Shown: positions 34,039-44,373 of the stretch, one piece after another
Layout of the letters: each line of letters opens with the position of its first letter
Numbering within the stretch: the stretch's first letter is position 1
From: an uncultured Pseudomonadota bacterium
GTDB taxonomy: Bacteria > Pseudomonadota > Alphaproteobacteria > RF32 > CAG-239
NCBI GenBank assembly: GCA_949298065.1
Contig: CASFUZ010000001.1
Location: 82,793 to 146,792 of the forward strand
Length of the DNA stretch: 64,000 nt
Reading direction: 5' to 3'
The notes under the pieces: generated by a model
Databases searched by the model: none
What the model saw: only the letters and a program-made list of their open reading frames with translations
What the model was told of the DNA's origin: nothing
Made by a program: the position numbers and the translations under genes

Positions 34039-34452
34039 ATGAATTTAAATGAAAAAAGAGAAAAAATCTCTGAAATCAAACAAGATTTTGAAAGAAACAT
34101 GTCACAAAACAGCAGAGTAGAAAACATCGGCACAATGTTTTTTCTCTACTACACAGGCCCTTGCGTTTTAAGAGACGCTGTTTACTGCAGCTCAAAACGC
34201 CACGGCATTGATTTTGAAGCATTGAGTATGACCAGCTCGTACTTTATCGGCTCCAAAGCCCATACCGAAGCTCTGCAAGAGGCATTGGGAGGAAAATGTT
34301 ACCCAACTGAGTACTGCTATCTTGCAAACGGAGCTCGGGAGCTCTACGCTTGGGAAGGCCCAAAACGCCAGCAACAATGTGAAGAAATTCATCGGCAAGG
34401 TTATACCTCCGAGCCACTGGATTTAGAAGAAATTAAGATGATTTTGTTCTAA
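34039..34452 (+). CDS. Hypothetical protein
   Basis: 137 residues, cytosolic, no signal peptide. Five Cys (GPCVLRDAVYC, GKCYPTEYC, QQQCEE) and several aromatic residues. An N-terminal helix is charged (MNLNEKREKISEIKQDFE). No family recognised. It has a good promoter and a perfect terminator of its own, so it is a complete single-gene unit. There is no strong ribosome site before ATG 34039 (only TTAAGAAT). Confidence 0.65.
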   Translation: MNLNEKREKISEIKQDFERNMSQNSRVENIGTMFFLYYTGPCVLRDAVYCSSKRHGIDFEALSMTSSYFIGSKAHTEALQEALGGKCYPTEYCYLANGARELYAWEGPKRQQQCEEIHRQGYTSEPLDLEEIKMILF

Positions 34453-34470
34453 AGATCATCTTACCACACA

Positions 34471-34508
34471 AAAAAGACCGCTTTTTTATTAAAAAGCGGT
34501 CTTTTTTT
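34471..34508. terminator. Bidirectional terminator
   Basis: AAAAAGACCGCTTTTT (34471-34486) and AAAAAGCGGTCTTTTT (34491-34506), perfect 16-bp arms with a 4-base loop, between two convergent genes. Confidence 0.93.
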
Positions 34509-34521
34509 ATCCTTTTTAGTC

Positions 34522-34821
34522 CTAATTGGCCATATTTTTCAGATTATTAATAATCGTTTGCGCCGTAGATTGCGATTCCTCGCTAATCCCCGCTGCCTGC
34601 AAAGCCAATTTTTTAAGACAAGTATTAACAATCTCATCAGCCGTAGCTCTTACGGTGTTTGTAAACAACGTTCCGGCCTGAAACTTGCTGTTTGCCTCAC
34701 TCACCATACAAGCACGCATCTTTGTTTTGGCGGAAGCATTGCTGTCAACTGTCGTAAATTTTGACAAATCGGAACATCCGGCCAAAACAGCCAACATTCC
34801 CAATAATACAATTTTTTTCAT
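34522..34821 (-). CDS. Small lipoprotein
   Basis: 99 residues. The signal peptide MKKIVLLGMLAVLAGC ends with lipobox LAGC (Cys16). The mature 84 residues contain two more Cys (RACMVSEANSKF, VNTCLKKLALQ) and are mostly helical. No family recognised. CGTGAGGCAAGG before the ATG gives a ribosome site. Confidence 0.75.
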   Translation of the reverse strand: MKKIVLLGMLAVLAGCSDLSKFTTVDSNASAKTKMRACMVSEANSKFQAGTLFTNTVRATADEIVNTCLKKLALQAAGISEESQSTAQTIINNLKNMAN

Positions 34822-34912
34822 CCTTGCCTCACGATTTTTGTTTCATTCGCTTAAATGTATAACTCTGCAAATTAAAAAAGAATAAATATCAAAAAAACTT
34901 TTTACCCAATAC

Positions 34913-34942
34913 AAAAGCCACCTTTTTTCAAAGGTGGCTTTT
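34913..34942 (-). terminator. tRNA-Ser terminator
   Basis: AAAAGCCACCTTT pairs with AAAGGTGGCTTTT. It begins three bases after the tRNA CCA end on the minus strand. Confidence 0.88.
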
Positions 34943-34944
34943 AG

Positions 34945-35033
34945 TGGCGGAGAGTACAGGACTCGAACCTGTGCATCCCTTTAACAGGATGACGGATTAG
35001 CAATCCGCTGCATTACCACTCTGCCAACTCTCC
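34945..35033 (-). tRNA. tRNA-Ser (anticodon GCT)
   Basis: 89 bases with encoded CCA. The acceptor stem is GGAGAGT/ACTCTCC with discriminator G. The anticodon stem-loop GGATTGCTAATCC gives anticodon GCT. A long variable arm (CATCCTG..GGGATG region) and T arm ACAGGTTCGAGTCCTGT are present, as expected for class II tRNA-Ser. Confidence 0.97.
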
Positions 35034-35052
35034 AATTTTGGTAACGGAGTTA

Positions 35053-35081
35053 TATTTATATTATGTTTACCTCAACGTCAA
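35053..35081 (-). promoter_or_regulatory. tRNA-Ser promoter
   Basis: On the minus strand TTGACG (35081-35076), a 17-base spacer and TAAATA (35058-35053), about 20 bases before the tRNA 5' end. Confidence 0.6.
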
Positions 35082-35109
35082 TAGCAAAAATAATAATTCT
35101 CAACATTTT

Positions 35110-35991
35110 TTAATCAGCAGCCAAAATCAAAACCACAACGGAACAAAGCAGCAAAGCGGCCGCCTTAACATTCATCCGATTATAGACCATATCCGGCACC
35201 ATTTTTGCCCTTATCCAATTATAGCCAGCAATCCACAAAATATAGATATAAAGCAAAGCCGCCACATAAGATGGATTAAAAGCATAATACATCGCAAAAT
35301 TTTTGCTGACATTACAACCTATTAAAAGCAAAAACACAGGCAAACATTTAAGATTTTGCTTTGCAACCACTTGTTTAAGCGTTCCATTTTGGCGCAAATA
35401 AACAATCAAATTAATAACCCCTGCCACCAAAGCAATCAGCAAAACATAGAAATAACTTGCCGAAACAACATCTCCCTGCCCGTAGCTCATAGCTTTTTTG
35501 TTGACGATATCACATATTGCCCCGACCACAAGAGCCGAAATCACAAATTTCAGCGCCTGCATACTAACCTTGCTCTTATTAAACAACCTGACGGAAACAA
35601 CAATTCCCGCCAAGGCCAAAACAATAAACAAGGCCTCCATCGGCTGTTGCAAATAAACAAAAATTGTAGACGGCGCAATAATGAGCCATAAAACAAAAGT
35701 TATTCCGATAGAAAAAGGTTGCAAGGAAGTCGCGACTTCTGCGCCAAAGCGCCGCAATGTTGCAAAGAAGCGCCCGTCAGCATAAGCCACCAAAGCCCCC
35801 TGCACCACGCACAAAGCATAAAACTCCCAGTTTTTAATCGGTTCAAAGAAAAAAGCAAACGGCAGAAGCATAAAGAAAACAGCCCACCCGCGATAAACCA
35901 TAAACAAAGCCACGCTCATCGCCATTTTCTGGTTAAGAAGAAAATAAGCCGCATTAAAAAAGCTGGTTAAGAGTGTAAACAGAACCCACAT
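35110..35991 (-). CDS. DMT/EamA-like transporter
   Basis: 293 residues with ten predicted membrane helices in two related halves, the layout of drug/metabolite transporters. Features include the N-terminal VLFTLLTSFFNAAYFLLNQK, the conserved Arg/Gly loop VYRGWAVFFM and, in the second half, CDIVNKKAMSYG and NFAMYYAFNPSYVAALLYIY. The substrate is unknown. It starts two bases after the zupT-like gene and is probably co-transcribed with it and the NUDIX gene. Confidence 0.75.
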   Translation of the reverse strand: MWVLFTLLTSFFNAAYFLLNQKMAMSVALFMVYRGWAVFFMLLPFAFFFEPIKNWEFYALCVVQGALVAYADGRFFATLRRFGAEVATSLQPFSIGITFVLWLIIAPSTIFVYLQQPMEALFIVLALAGIVVSVRLFNKSKVSMQALKFVISALVVGAICDIVNKKAMSYGQGDVVSASYFYVLLIALVAGVINLIVYLRQNGTLKQVVAKQNLKCLPVFLLLIGCNVSKNFAMYYAFNPSYVAALLYIYILWIAGYNWIRAKMVPDMVYNRMNVKAAALLLCSVVVLILAAD

Positions 35992-35992
35992 C

Positions 35993-36766
35993 TTATTCCA
36001 TAACCATACTGATATATGTCATAAAGATAAAACCGGCAAACACCGCGAATGCAGATTTTTCGGTTTGTTTAATACCATAGGTTTCGGGCAAAATCTCGTT
36101 AATAACCACAAACAAGAGTGTTCCGCCGGCCATTGCCATTCCCAAAGGCACAATTTTATCACTCAAACCCATTGTCAACAATCCGAGCAGAGCTCCCAAA
36201 GGCTGAACCATACCGATAAGCAACGCTGTTGTCGCCGCTTTGAGTTTAGAACATTTTGCCGCCACCAAAGAAATGGCTATTGTCAAACCTTCAGGAATAT
36301 TATGCACGGCAATACCGATAACCAAACTATCCGGATTCATAAAGTCTTCGGCGCTGTAAGCGACACCAACAGCCAAACCTTCGGGAAGTTTGTGAAGTGT
36401 GATGGCAATAATAAAGAGCCAAGCCTTTTTGAGTGTAAAATGCAAACCATGCAAACCCATATTATTATGTTCATGCGGCAAAAGGTCATTCAACAGCCAA
36501 ACCAAAGCCACACCGACAAAAACCGCGCCGCAGAACCAAAATCCGGCAATATGAATATCTGGATGAAAAGTCGTAATCTTATGCATGGAAGGCACCAAGA
36601 GCCCAAAGAATGAAGCTGCCAACATAACCCCTGCTGCAATATTAAGCATACAGTTAATATTGTCTTGGGTGTATTTTTTCTTCAAAAATATCATAAAGCC
36701 GCCCACGCCCGTAACCAAACCGGCGACTAAAGATGCCAACAATCCTTGCATCAAAACACTGCTCAT
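35993..36766 (-). CDS. ZIP family metal transporter
   Basis: 257 residues, eight membrane helices. Helix IV has LHKLPEGLAVGVAYS and helix V GIAVHNIPEGLTIAIS, the paired His/Glu metal-binding motifs of ZIP proteins, closest to ZupT-type. A His-rich loop (LLPHEHNNMGLHGLH) lies between helices III and IV. It imports divalent metals such as zinc, iron or manganese. Middle gene of a three-gene minus-strand operon. Confidence 0.9.
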   Translation of the reverse strand: MSSVLMQGLLASLVAGLVTGVGGFMIFLKKKYTQDNINCMLNIAAGVMLAASFFGLLVPSMHKITTFHPDIHIAGFWFCGAVFVGVALVWLLNDLLPHEHNNMGLHGLHFTLKKAWLFIIAITLHKLPEGLAVGVAYSAEDFMNPDSLVIGIAVHNIPEGLTIAISLVAAKCSKLKAATTALLIGMVQPLGALLGLLTMGLSDKIVPLGMAMAGGTLLFVVINEILPETYGIKQTEKSAFAVFAGFIFMTYISMVME

Positions 36767-36772
36767 TTTTAC

Positions 36773-37339
36773 CTACCACTTATATTTTCTTATTTTTTCC
36801 ATAATGCGTTGATAATAAACTATGGTGTACTCATTTGTTACATAGTCTTTGACCTCATCAAACGCAAGCCAACCGACAGCGGAGTTTTCATCTTCCTTGA
36901 TACGGATAGGCTCATTTTCGTCTGCTTCCAACAAATAAACCGCATTCGGATGCAAATGCCTTGGCACAAAAGCACCGCGTTTGTAGTGATTATGCACCAC
37001 CATCATATTCAAATCAATCGGCGTATCAAAAACAGGTTTAACATTTGTGAGCCCTGTTTCCTCTTGTGTTTCTTTGAGAGCCACATGGAGCAAATCTTTA
37101 TCTCCATCCGCGTGTCCGCCGACCCAAGCCCAAGTTTTATACATATTATGATAAATCATCAACACTTTGCTGCGGTCTTTGTTCACAATCCACGCCGAAG
37201 AAGAAAAATGCCCGACCAAATTATCTCTATCGTAAGATTTATCGCCGAAAGCCTGCACAAATTGCACAATCTCTTTGCGCTCAGCTTCTTCCTCTTCATT
37301 AAAGGCTTGATAATTTTTCAAAAACTCTAAAAAATCCAT
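36773..37339 (-). CDS. NUDIX hydrolase
   Basis: 188 residues from the Met at 37339, which is six bases after GGA; ATG 37345 is too close to it. The NUDIX box is GGHADGDKDLLHVALKE-TQEETGL (about 105-128). The catalytic EExxEE-type core KETQEETG is kept, but the first Glu of the consensus GX5E is a Lys. NUDIX enzymes cleave nucleoside diphosphates linked to other groups. Six bases separate it from the ZIP gene. Confidence 0.83.
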   Translation of the reverse strand: MDFLEFLKNYQAFNEEEEAERKEIVQFVQAFGDKSYDRDNLVGHFSSSAWIVNKDRSKVLMIYHNMYKTWAWVGGHADGDKDLLHVALKETQEETGLTNVKPVFDTPIDLNMMVVHNHYKRGAFVPRHLHPNAVYLLEADENEPIRIKEDENSAVGWLAFDEVKDYVTNEYTIVYYQRIMEKIRKYKW

Positions 37340-37360
37340 ATTCATTCCAAAGAAAAATCT

Positions 37361-37381
37361 GGGGCGGTGGTTTGCCGCCCC
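37361..37381 (-). terminator. Terminator of the gat operon
   Basis: GGGGCGG-TGGTTTG-CCGCCCC, a perfect 7-bp GC stem, followed on the minus strand by AGATTTTTCTTT. It starts seven bases after the gatB stop. Confidence 0.8.
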
Positions 37382-37388
37382 AAGAAGA

Positions 37389-38846
37389 TTACTTCAGCTT
37401 TTCAGCAATCATTTTGTTAACGATTCCGGGGTTTGCCTTACCTTTTGAGGCTTTCATAACCTGACCGACAAACCATCCGGCCAATGCTGTTTTACCAGCC
37501 TTATATGCGGCAACATTATCCGGATTATCCGCAATCACTTGGTCAACAATAGCCTCAATTGCGCCGGTATCCGTAACTTGCTTGAGCCCTTTCTCTTCAA
37601 CGATTTTTTCGGGTTCTTCACCTGTTTCGGCCATAATCTGGAAAACTTCCTTACCGATATTTCCCGAAATGACATTGCTGTTAATCAGGTTAACCAGTTT
37701 TCCGATATTCTCAGGCTTAATCGGACTCTGTTCAAGCTCCAGATGGCGCGCTTTCAGCATTGCGAAGAAATCACCCATAATCCAGTTAGCTACCTTTTTG
37801 CCATCACTCCCCTGAGCTGCCTTTTCAAAGAAAGCGGCTACTTCCTTGTTTTCGCACAAGATATCGGCATCATAAGGAGTCAAGCCCATATCTTTGATAA
37901 AACGCTCTTTTTTTGCGTCAGGAAGCTCAACCATCTCTTTGCGAATATCCTCAATATATTCGTCCGTCAAGACCAAAGGCGGTAAATCCGGCTCGGGGAA
38001 ATAACGATAGTCATGAGCAAACTCTTTCTTGCGCATAACTTTTGTTTGACCGGTCAATGGATCAAACTGACGGGTTTCCTGCTCAATTTTTCCGCCGTTT
38101 TCATAAACTTCCACATGGCGCTTGGCCTCGTTCTCAATGGCTGACATCACAAATTTGACCGAGTTCACGTTTTTCATCTCACAACGTGTTCTGTAGCCTT
38201 CTTCGCCGACTTTGCGTACCGAAACGTTAACATCACAACGCATAGAACCTTCATCCATATTACCATCACAAGTTTCCAAATAACGAACGATAGAACGAAG
38301 TTTTTTCAAGAACGCACCGGCTTCTTCGGGAGAACGAAAATCAGGTTTTGTAACAATTTCCATCAAGCCGACACCCGCACGGTTCAAGTCAATAAAGGTC
38401 TTCTTCGGGTCAATATCATGAATGGACTTTCCGGCATCCTGCTCAATATGCATACGCTCAATACCGATTTCCTTGGTTGTTCCGTCTTCCAGATTAATAA
38501 GCACCTTTCCTTCACCCACAATCGGATATTGGAACTGCGTAATCTGATACCCCTGCGGCAAGTCCGCATAGAAATAGTTTTTGCGAGAAAATTGCGAATA
38601 TTTGTTGATTTTGGCATTCAATCCCAAACCGGTCTTAACTGCCTGATGAACACATCTTTCGTTCAAAACCGGCAACATTCCGGGCATTCCCGCATCAACG
38701 AAGGACACATGCTCGTTTGCATCAGCCCCGAAAACCGTGGAAGCACCGCTGAACATTTTAGACTTGGAAATAATCTGGCAGTGGATTTCCAAACCGCAGA
38801 TAACTTCCCATTTGTTTTCTTTTGTTTCAATAATATATCCAGCCAT
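37389..38846 (-). CDS. gatB: Asp-tRNA(Asn)/Glu-tRNA(Gln) amidotransferase subunit B
   Basis: 485 residues. Landmarks: [72 protein letters not shown], and a GatB/Yqey C-terminal domain ending [14 protein letters not shown]. It binds the misacylated tRNA and its Glu or Asp phosphorylation site. GAGGAAG precedes the ATG. Last gene of sppA-gatCAB. Confidence 0.97.
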   Translation of the reverse strand: MAGYIIETKENKWEVICGLEIHCQIISKSKMFSGASTVFGADANEHVSFVDAGMPGMLPVLNERCVHQAVKTGLGLNAKINKYSQFSRKNYFYADLPQGYQITQFQYPIVGEGKVLINLEDGTTKEIGIERMHIEQDAGKSIHDIDPKKTFIDLNRAGVGLMEIVTKPDFRSPEEAGAFLKKLRSIVRYLETCDGNMDEGSMRCDVNVSVRKVGEEGYRTRCEMKNVNSVKFVMSAIENEAKRHVEVYENGGKIEQETRQFDPLTGQTKVMRKKEFAHDYRYFPEPDLPPLVLTDEYIEDIRKEMVELPDAKKERFIKDMGLTPYDADILCENKEVAAFFEKAAQGSDGKKVANWIMGDFFAMLKARHLELEQSPIKPENIGKLVNLINSNVISGNIGKEVFQIMAETGEEPEKIVEEKGLKQVTDTGAIEAIVDQVIADNPDNVAAYKAGKTALAGWFVGQVMKASKGKANPGIVNKMIAEKLK

Positions 38847-38848
38847 TT

Positions 38849-40303
38849 TTACTTCCTCACAAACTTAATATCTTCTTCCAAGGCCGAAGCTGTTTTGAAA
38901 ACCGCACCTTCGTCAAATGCTTTTCCGATGACCTGCAAGCCCAAAGGCAAGCCTTCGGCAGACAAACCGGCAGGCAAGCTCATAGCCGGCAAACCGGCCA
39001 AGTTAACCGAAACCGTAAACACATCATTCAAATACATATTAATCGGGTTTTCTAACATAGACTTATCACCAATCGGGAAAGCAGGAACAGGAGCTGTCGG
39101 TGTCAAAATCACATCACATTTCTCAAAAGCCTTCATAAAGTCATCACGGATAAGGCGGCGAACTTTCTGCGCTTTAAGATAATAAGCGTCATAATATCCG
39201 GCAGACAAAACATAAGTGCCAATCATAATACGGCGTTTTACCTCTTTGCCGAAACCTTCCGAACGGCTGTTGATATACATATTATCCAAATGCTCACCCG
39301 GCACACGCAAACCATAACGCAAACCGTCATATCTTGCCAAGTTTGAAGAAGCTTCCGCCGGAGCGATGATATAATAAGTTGCCAAAGCATACTTCGTATG
39401 CGGCAAAGATATATTAACAATCTCAGCCCCGCGCGCTTTAAGCATCTCAATACCTTTGTCCCAAACAGCGGCAATTTCGGCGTTTAAGCCATCCGGACGA
39501 TATTCTGACGGAATACCGATTTTCATACCTTTAACATCTTGTCCCAAGAATTTTTCAAAATCAGGCACATCAACTTTTGCAGAGGTTGAATCTTTATTAT
39601 CATAACCGGACATAGCCTTAAGCAAAATAGCACAATCGCGAACATCTTTGGCAATCGGTCCGGCCTGGTCTAAGGAAGAGGCAAAAGCCATAATACCATA
39701 GCGAGAACAACGACCATAAGTCGGCTTAATTCCCGTCACGCCGCAAAAAGCCGAAGGCTGACGAATAGAACCACCGGTATCCGTTCCCGTAGCCGCCGCA
39801 CAAATATTTGCAGCAACAGCTACCGCCGAACCACCGGAAGAACCACCGGCTACCAGAGCCTTATCTTTACTCCACGGGTTAACCGCAGGACCATAATAGC
39901 TGGTCTCGTTGCTTCCGCCCATAGCAAACTCATCCATATTAAGCTTGCCCAAGAAAGAAGCTCCGGCATCTAACAACTTTTGCGTAACCGTTGATTCATA
40001 CTCCGGCACAAAACCGTCTAAGATATGCGAACAAGCTGTGGTGCGAATACCCTTGGTGCAGAACAAATCCTTAACACCGAGCGGAATACCCTCCAAAGCT
40101 CCGTTTGTGCCGTTTTTATACTTTTCATCAGAGCTTTTGGCTTGTTCCAAGGCTTTTTCAGGTGTTTCCAAAACATAAGCATTAAGGTCGCGGTGGCTTT
40201 GCATTTTTTCAACATAAGCGTTTGTGAGCTCAACAGCGCTAAATTCCTTACTTTTGAACCCTTTCAAAGCTTCAGCAATTGTCAGTTTTGTTAAATCTGT
40301 CAT
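38849..40303 (-). CDS. gatA: Amidotransferase subunit A
   Basis: 484 residues, amidase signature family. Catalytic Lys is in [14 protein letters not shown], and the two Ser in [21 protein letters not shown] followed by [15 protein letters not shown]. It releases ammonia from glutamine for the GatB active site. It starts six bases after gatC and ends three bases before gatB. Confidence 0.97.
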   Translation of the reverse strand: MTDLTKLTIAEALKGFKSKEFSAVELTNAYVEKMQSHRDLNAYVLETPEKALEQAKSSDEKYKNGTNGALEGIPLGVKDLFCTKGIRTTACSHILDGFVPEYESTVTQKLLDAGASFLGKLNMDEFAMGGSNETSYYGPAVNPWSKDKALVAGGSSGGSAVAVAANICAAATGTDTGGSIRQPSAFCGVTGIKPTYGRCSRYGIMAFASSLDQAGPIAKDVRDCAILLKAMSGYDNKDSTSAKVDVPDFEKFLGQDVKGMKIGIPSEYRPDGLNAEIAAVWDKGIEMLKARGAEIVNISLPHTKYALATYYIIAPAEASSNLARYDGLRYGLRVPGEHLDNMYINSRSEGFGKEVKRRIMIGTYVLSAGYYDAYYLKAQKVRRLIRDDFMKAFEKCDVILTPTAPVPAFPIGDKSMLENPINMYLNDVFTVSVNLAGLPAMSLPAGLSAEGLPLGLQVIGKAFDEGAVFKTASALEEDIKFVRK

Positions 40304-40308
40304 CTTCC

Positions 40309-40596
40309 CTACTCCACAACCTTCGGCACAACAAAATATCCAAACTCGGACATCGGCGCATTTTTCAACACTTCTTCGGCTTTTTCACCATCATTAACCA
40401 CATCTTGTCGCCATTCCAAATTCGTTTGGTTAACCGAAACCAGCGGCTCCACATTATCTGTGTCAACTTCATTAAGTTGCTCCACCCAATTGAGAATCTT
40501 ATTAAATTCTTCCTCGGTTTCCGCAATTTTATCTTCGTCCACTCTCAGGCGTGACAAAAATGCCACCCTTTTCACGGTTTCAGTATCAATAGCCAT
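40309..40596 (-). CDS. gatC: Amidotransferase subunit C
   Basis: 95 residues, the normal length. GatC pattern: [42 protein letters not shown], then a C-terminal [11 protein letters not shown]. It stabilises GatA and the complex. AAGAGGAAAGAAAT precedes the ATG. Twelve bases separate it from sppA. Confidence 0.96.
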   Translation of the reverse strand: MAIDTETVKRVAFLSRLRVDEDKIAETEEEFNKILNWVEQLNEVDTDNVEPLVSVNQTNLEWRQDVVNDGEKAEEVLKNAPMSEFGYFVVPKVVE

Positions 40597-40608
40597 ATTT
40601 CTTTCCTC

Positions 40609-42423
40609 TTAATAAACAATTTTAAACGGCGGCAACACCGTCTCATACTTCATTCTTTTCAACATATTAATATCATTAGCCTCAAAGCCAAAATCATTCG
40701 CCACCTTATTAACAGAAATTTTCGGACCATTTCCGAGCATTTGCGCCAATTTTTCCTGAAAACTTCTGCGTCTCGGATAATAAGAAATGTTAAAGCGTGT
40801 TTTAGGCTCAATTCCGCCCAATTCTTTAGCCTTAGCCACAGCAGCATTAATTCCGCCCAACGCATCTACCAATTTGTTATCAACGGCGTTTTGCCCCAAC
40901 CAAACTCTGCCACGTGCCAAACGATCCATCTCATTAGGGTTAATATCCCTGATTGTTGCGGTTTTTTCGGTAAAATCTTTATAAATATTATCCAGAGAGC
41001 GATTAAATATGGCTTTTTCCGCCGGTGTAAAGACGTGGTTAGAACTCAAAATTCCGGCATTTTTACCGAATTTTATCTCACCCCAATTAATATCAAGCTT
41101 TTTCCAAAGCTCGCTCAAAACCATTTTGCCGCCCAAAACACCAATAGAACCTGTAATGGTTAGCGGTTCAGCAATAATATAATCTCCGGCCAAAGCCACA
41201 AAATATCCGCCCGATGCGGCATAATCCCCCATAGACACAACCACAGGTATCATTTTCTGCTTTTTTAGGCGCATAATAGCATACCAAATCTCATTAGAGG
41301 CTGTATAACTTCCTCCGGGAGAATTAACTCGCAAAACCAAAGCCTTAACATTTTCATCTTGCGCAATCTCATCAAGTTGCCGAGCAATTGTATCAGCACC
41401 GACAACCGCCTCGCCTTGCAACGGGCTAGACACACTCTCGCCTTCCGTAATCATCCCGTCCAAAACCATCAAAGCCACTGTCGGACGATTTTTTTTGCCT
41501 TCTTTAATACTAAGTGCATAATCCAACACATTAACCATTTCGGCATTAGTATCATTCATCACTTGCTCTATCAAATCGGGCTTGTAGGCAATTTTATCAA
41601 TCAATTTCAAATCCAAAGCTTTTTCTGCCGTAATCGGAGCATCATCAACAGCCTTTTCAATTTCAGACTTTTTAATACCCCTGGCTTCAGCCATACCCTC
41701 AACCATCTTTTCAAAGATACCGCCGCCAAGCTTTTTCATCTCACTCCGATATTCTTTGCTAAATTCCTTGTTCAAAAGCGACGCAGCCGCATTTTTATAT
41801 TCATGTCTGGCATAAAACTCCGGCCTTATTCCAAATTTATCCAACAGCCCTCTGACAAACGGAACTTCTATGCTCACCCCCGTAATTCCGACCTCTGTTG
41901 TCGGCTGCATCCAAATTTCATCAAAAGCCGTTGCCAAATAATATTCGCGCATACCCTGCCCAAAACTGCCGAATCCCGTTGAGTAAAGATAAGCTTTTTT
42001 ACCGGTACTGCGAAAAACCTTAACTGCCTCGCGCAAATCCCCAATCTGTGCCATACCGAGTCCCGAAACACTCACATTACCGACAAAAGCCTTCACTTTA
42101 GGGTCTAAAGCAGCCAAATTAATAGCTTTAATCAAATCATAAAAAGACAAAGAAGGAATACCGGAAAACTCCGTAAACAAATCATCACTACGCGTTTCCG
42201 GATAATTTTCATTAAAATCCACAACTAAAATAGCCTTATCCGGCACTTCAGCCGCCACAAAATCATCTTGTCTGAGCATATTCAGTACAAACAAAAGCAA
42301 AACAATAAACAACAAACCGAACAAAGCAAACGAATAGACCACCGATTTCATCAAAATTTTGGTAGCTAAAGTTTTTTTTCTGTTTGTTTTCAAGGCCGGA
42401 AAAGGCGTTTCAATCTGATTCAT
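40609..42423 (-). CDS. sppA: Signal peptide peptidase SppA (S49)
   Basis: 604 residues, the long two-domain form. An N-terminal membrane helix (SFALFGLLFIVLLLFVLNML) is followed by two S49 halves. The catalytic Lys is in HEYKNAAASLLNKEFS (N half) and the nucleophilic Ser in SMGDYAASGGYFVAL (C half), with GSIGVLGGK after it. SppA degrades signal peptide remnants in the inner membrane. It heads the operon with gatCAB, an unusual functional mix. The ribosome site is weak. Confidence 0.93.
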   Translation of the reverse strand: MNQIETPFPALKTNRKKTLATKILMKSVVYSFALFGLLFIVLLLFVLNMLRQDDFVAAEVPDKAILVVDFNENYPETRSDDLFTEFSGIPSLSFYDLIKAINLAALDPKVKAFVGNVSVSGLGMAQIGDLREAVKVFRSTGKKAYLYSTGFGSFGQGMREYYLATAFDEIWMQPTTEVGITGVSIEVPFVRGLLDKFGIRPEFYARHEYKNAAASLLNKEFSKEYRSEMKKLGGGIFEKMVEGMAEARGIKKSEIEKAVDDAPITAEKALDLKLIDKIAYKPDLIEQVMNDTNAEMVNVLDYALSIKEGKKNRPTVALMVLDGMITEGESVSSPLQGEAVVGADTIARQLDEIAQDENVKALVLRVNSPGGSYTASNEIWYAIMRLKKQKMIPVVVSMGDYAASGGYFVALAGDYIIAEPLTITGSIGVLGGKMVLSELWKKLDINWGEIKFGKNAGILSSNHVFTPAEKAIFNRSLDNIYKDFTEKTATIRDINPNEMDRLARGRVWLGQNAVDNKLVDALGGINAAVAKAKELGGIEPKTRFNISYYPRRRSFQEKLAQMLGNGPKISVNKVANDFGFEANDINMLKRMKYETVLPPFKIVY

Positions 42424-42440
42424 TTTTTCATACTTTCACA

Positions 42441-42474
42441 AAAAAGCCATCAGCCGACAAGGCCAATGGCTTTT
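42441..42474 (-). terminator. Terminator of fabI
   Basis: AAAAGCCAT pairs with ATGGCTTTT around a 15-base loop, followed on the minus strand by TTTTTG. It separates fabI from sppA on the same strand. Confidence 0.82.
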
Positions 42475-42503
42475 AATATAAAGATTATGACTTAAAACTC
42501 AAG

Positions 42504-43334
42504 TTAAAATTCAGCCAAAACCTCAGCTGACTCATGAGCTTTATCCAAAGCTACCATACCGATTGAATGGTAACCGGCATCAACGTGCAAAACTTCGCCC
42601 GTAATACCCATTCCCAAATCAGATAACAAAGCCAATGCGGCGCGACCGACTTCATCTTGCGTAACATTGCGTTTCAAAGGAGCATTGAGCTCGTTCCAAC
42701 GCAAAATCTTGCGGAAATCACCGATACCGGAAGCAGCCAAAGTCTTAATCGGACCGGCAGAAATAGCATTAACGCGAACATTCTGAACACCGAGGTCAAC
42801 AGCAGCATAACGAACAGCAGCATCCAAAGCAGCTTTTGCAACACCCATAATATTATAGTTTGGCAAAGTTCTCTCGCCACCCAAATAGGTCAAAGTAACA
42901 ATACCTGCGCCATCGTTCAAAATCGGAGCAGCGCAACGGCATGTTTCCAAGAAAGAATAGCAAGAAATATGCATTGTGTTCAAAAAGTTCGGCAAAGTTG
43001 TATCAATCGTCCGACCTTTAAGCTCGTTTTTATCAGAAAAAGCAATAGCATGAACAACAAAATCAATTTTACCCCATTTTTCGCCCAATTCTTTGAAGCA
43101 AGCTTCAACACTGGCGGAGTCGGTAACATCACACTTAATCAGTGTCGGCTCAAAATGAAGAGTTTCCGAAAGCGGCTTAACTCTTTTTTCCAAAGCTTCA
43201 TTCTGGTAAGAGAAAGCAAGCTGAGCCCCCTGAGCATCCAAAGCCTGAGCAATACCCCAAGCAATAGACTTGTCGTTAGCCAAACCCATAATCAAACCTT
43301 TTTTACCGGCCATCAATGGTGTAGTCCCTGTCAT
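42504..43334 (-). CDS. fabI: Enoyl-ACP reductase
   Basis: 276 residues from ATG 43334, which has AAAGGAAAA upstream; the longer frame to 43412 is unlikely. FabI pattern: GLIMGLANDKSIAWGIAQAL, SDKNELKGRTIDTT, the catalytic Tyr-x6-Lys in YNIMGVAKAALDAAVRYAA, and SAGPIKTLAASGIGDF. It catalyses the last step of each fatty acid elongation cycle with NADH. It is a single-gene unit, divergent from the YihY gene. Confidence 0.95.
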   Translation of the reverse strand: MTGTTPLMAGKKGLIMGLANDKSIAWGIAQALDAQGAQLAFSYQNEALEKRVKPLSETLHFEPTLIKCDVTDSASVEACFKELGEKWGKIDFVVHAIAFSDKNELKGRTIDTTLPNFLNTMHISCYSFLETCRCAAPILNDGAGIVTLTYLGGERTLPNYNIMGVAKAALDAAVRYAAVDLGVQNVRVNAISAGPIKTLAASGIGDFRKILRWNELNAPLKRNVTQDEVGRAALALLSDLGMGITGEVLHVDAGYHSIGMVALDKAHESAEVLAEF

Positions 43335-43444
43335 AATATTTTCCTTTGCTTTATTTAAAAAATTAAATATATTAAAATCAAATTCTGATAGACGTTTTAT
43401 TAGATTAAACATTCTTTGTAAACATTTTTTTTCAGGTAATCAGT

Positions 43445-44347
43445 ATGTATTGGAAAACCGAACTTAAAAGCAAACTGCGCAAACACACGGAAACCATTAG
43501 AGAATTTTTGTTTTTCTTAGGCCGCCGCGCCCAAAACGACACAATTTTTCGCGTCGCTGCCTCATTAAGCTATACTTCGCTTATCGCCATTGTTCCGCTT
43601 TTTGCCATCGGCTTGTCTGTTTTCTCCGCTTTTCCGGTGTTTGATAGTGTCAAAGAACAAATCCAAGATTTTTTATTGCGCAACTTTGTCCCCACCATTG
43701 AACAAGAAGTCAGCCAATACCTGATAGAATTTATAGATGCCTCGGCACAATTAACCACAATTGGCGTTGTCAGTATCGCCATCACGGCAATTTTAATGCT
43801 CTCCACGATTGAAAACAGCCTGAATTTCATATTTAAAGTAACACGTCCGCGCCGCTTGACAACAAAGATTACGCTTTACTGGACGGTCATCACCTTAGGC
43901 CCCCTGCTTTTAGGAACAGCCTTCTCCATGCGCGGATACTTGTTTACCCTGCAAAAATTTATGCCGCAAGACATAGCCGCCACCGAGATTCTCATAAGCA
44001 AACTCATCCCTTCAATGATAACAATGCTTTTGTTGGTCTTGGTATATGTTTTGGTTCCCAACAAAAAAATCAAAATCGGCAACGCTTTTATCGGTTCTCT
44101 GGTTGCCGTTATTATGTTTGCCTTTCTCCGCAAAGGATTCGCCTATTTCATGATAAAAGCCGCAACCTACAAAACCCTATACGGTGCTTTAGCTACCCTA
44201 CCCGTCTTTCTTATCTGGATGTATCTGGCTTGGGCTGTGGTCATTTTCGGAGCTGTCGTTACCGCTGCTTTAGAGGAATATCAACAGCTTGACAAACGCT
44301 CTCTTAAAAAAATCATCATCGCCGGCAAGCCCGAAAAACGTAAATAA
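43445..44347 (+). CDS. YihY/BrkB family inner-membrane protein
   Basis: 300 residues with six or so membrane helices. Family motifs: VAASLSYTSLIAIVPLFAIGLSVFSAFP, STIENSLNFIFKVTRPR, and GALATLPVFLIWMYLAWAVVIFGAVV. Often annotated as ribonuclease BN, but that activity belongs to another protein; the true role is unknown. It is upstream of recA with a 160-base gap. Confidence 0.9.
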   Translation: MYWKTELKSKLRKHTETIREFLFFLGRRAQNDTIFRVAASLSYTSLIAIVPLFAIGLSVFSAFPVFDSVKEQIQDFLLRNFVPTIEQEVSQYLIEFIDASAQLTTIGVVSIAITAILMLSTIENSLNFIFKVTRPRRLTTKITLYWTVITLGPLLLGTAFSMRGYLFTLQKFMPQDIAATEILISKLIPSMITMLLLVLVYVLVPNKKIKIGNAFIGSLVAVIMFAFLRKGFAYFMIKAATYKTLYGALATLPVFLIWMYLAWAVVIFGAVVTAALEEYQQLDKRSLKKIIIAGKPEKRK

Positions 44348-44373
44348 AATTATTTTTACTAAAGTCAAAAAAA

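Noticed and set aside
43335-43412. Extended N-terminus of FabI
   Set aside because: FabI proteins normally start near the glycine-rich loop, and ATG 43334 has a good ribosome site.
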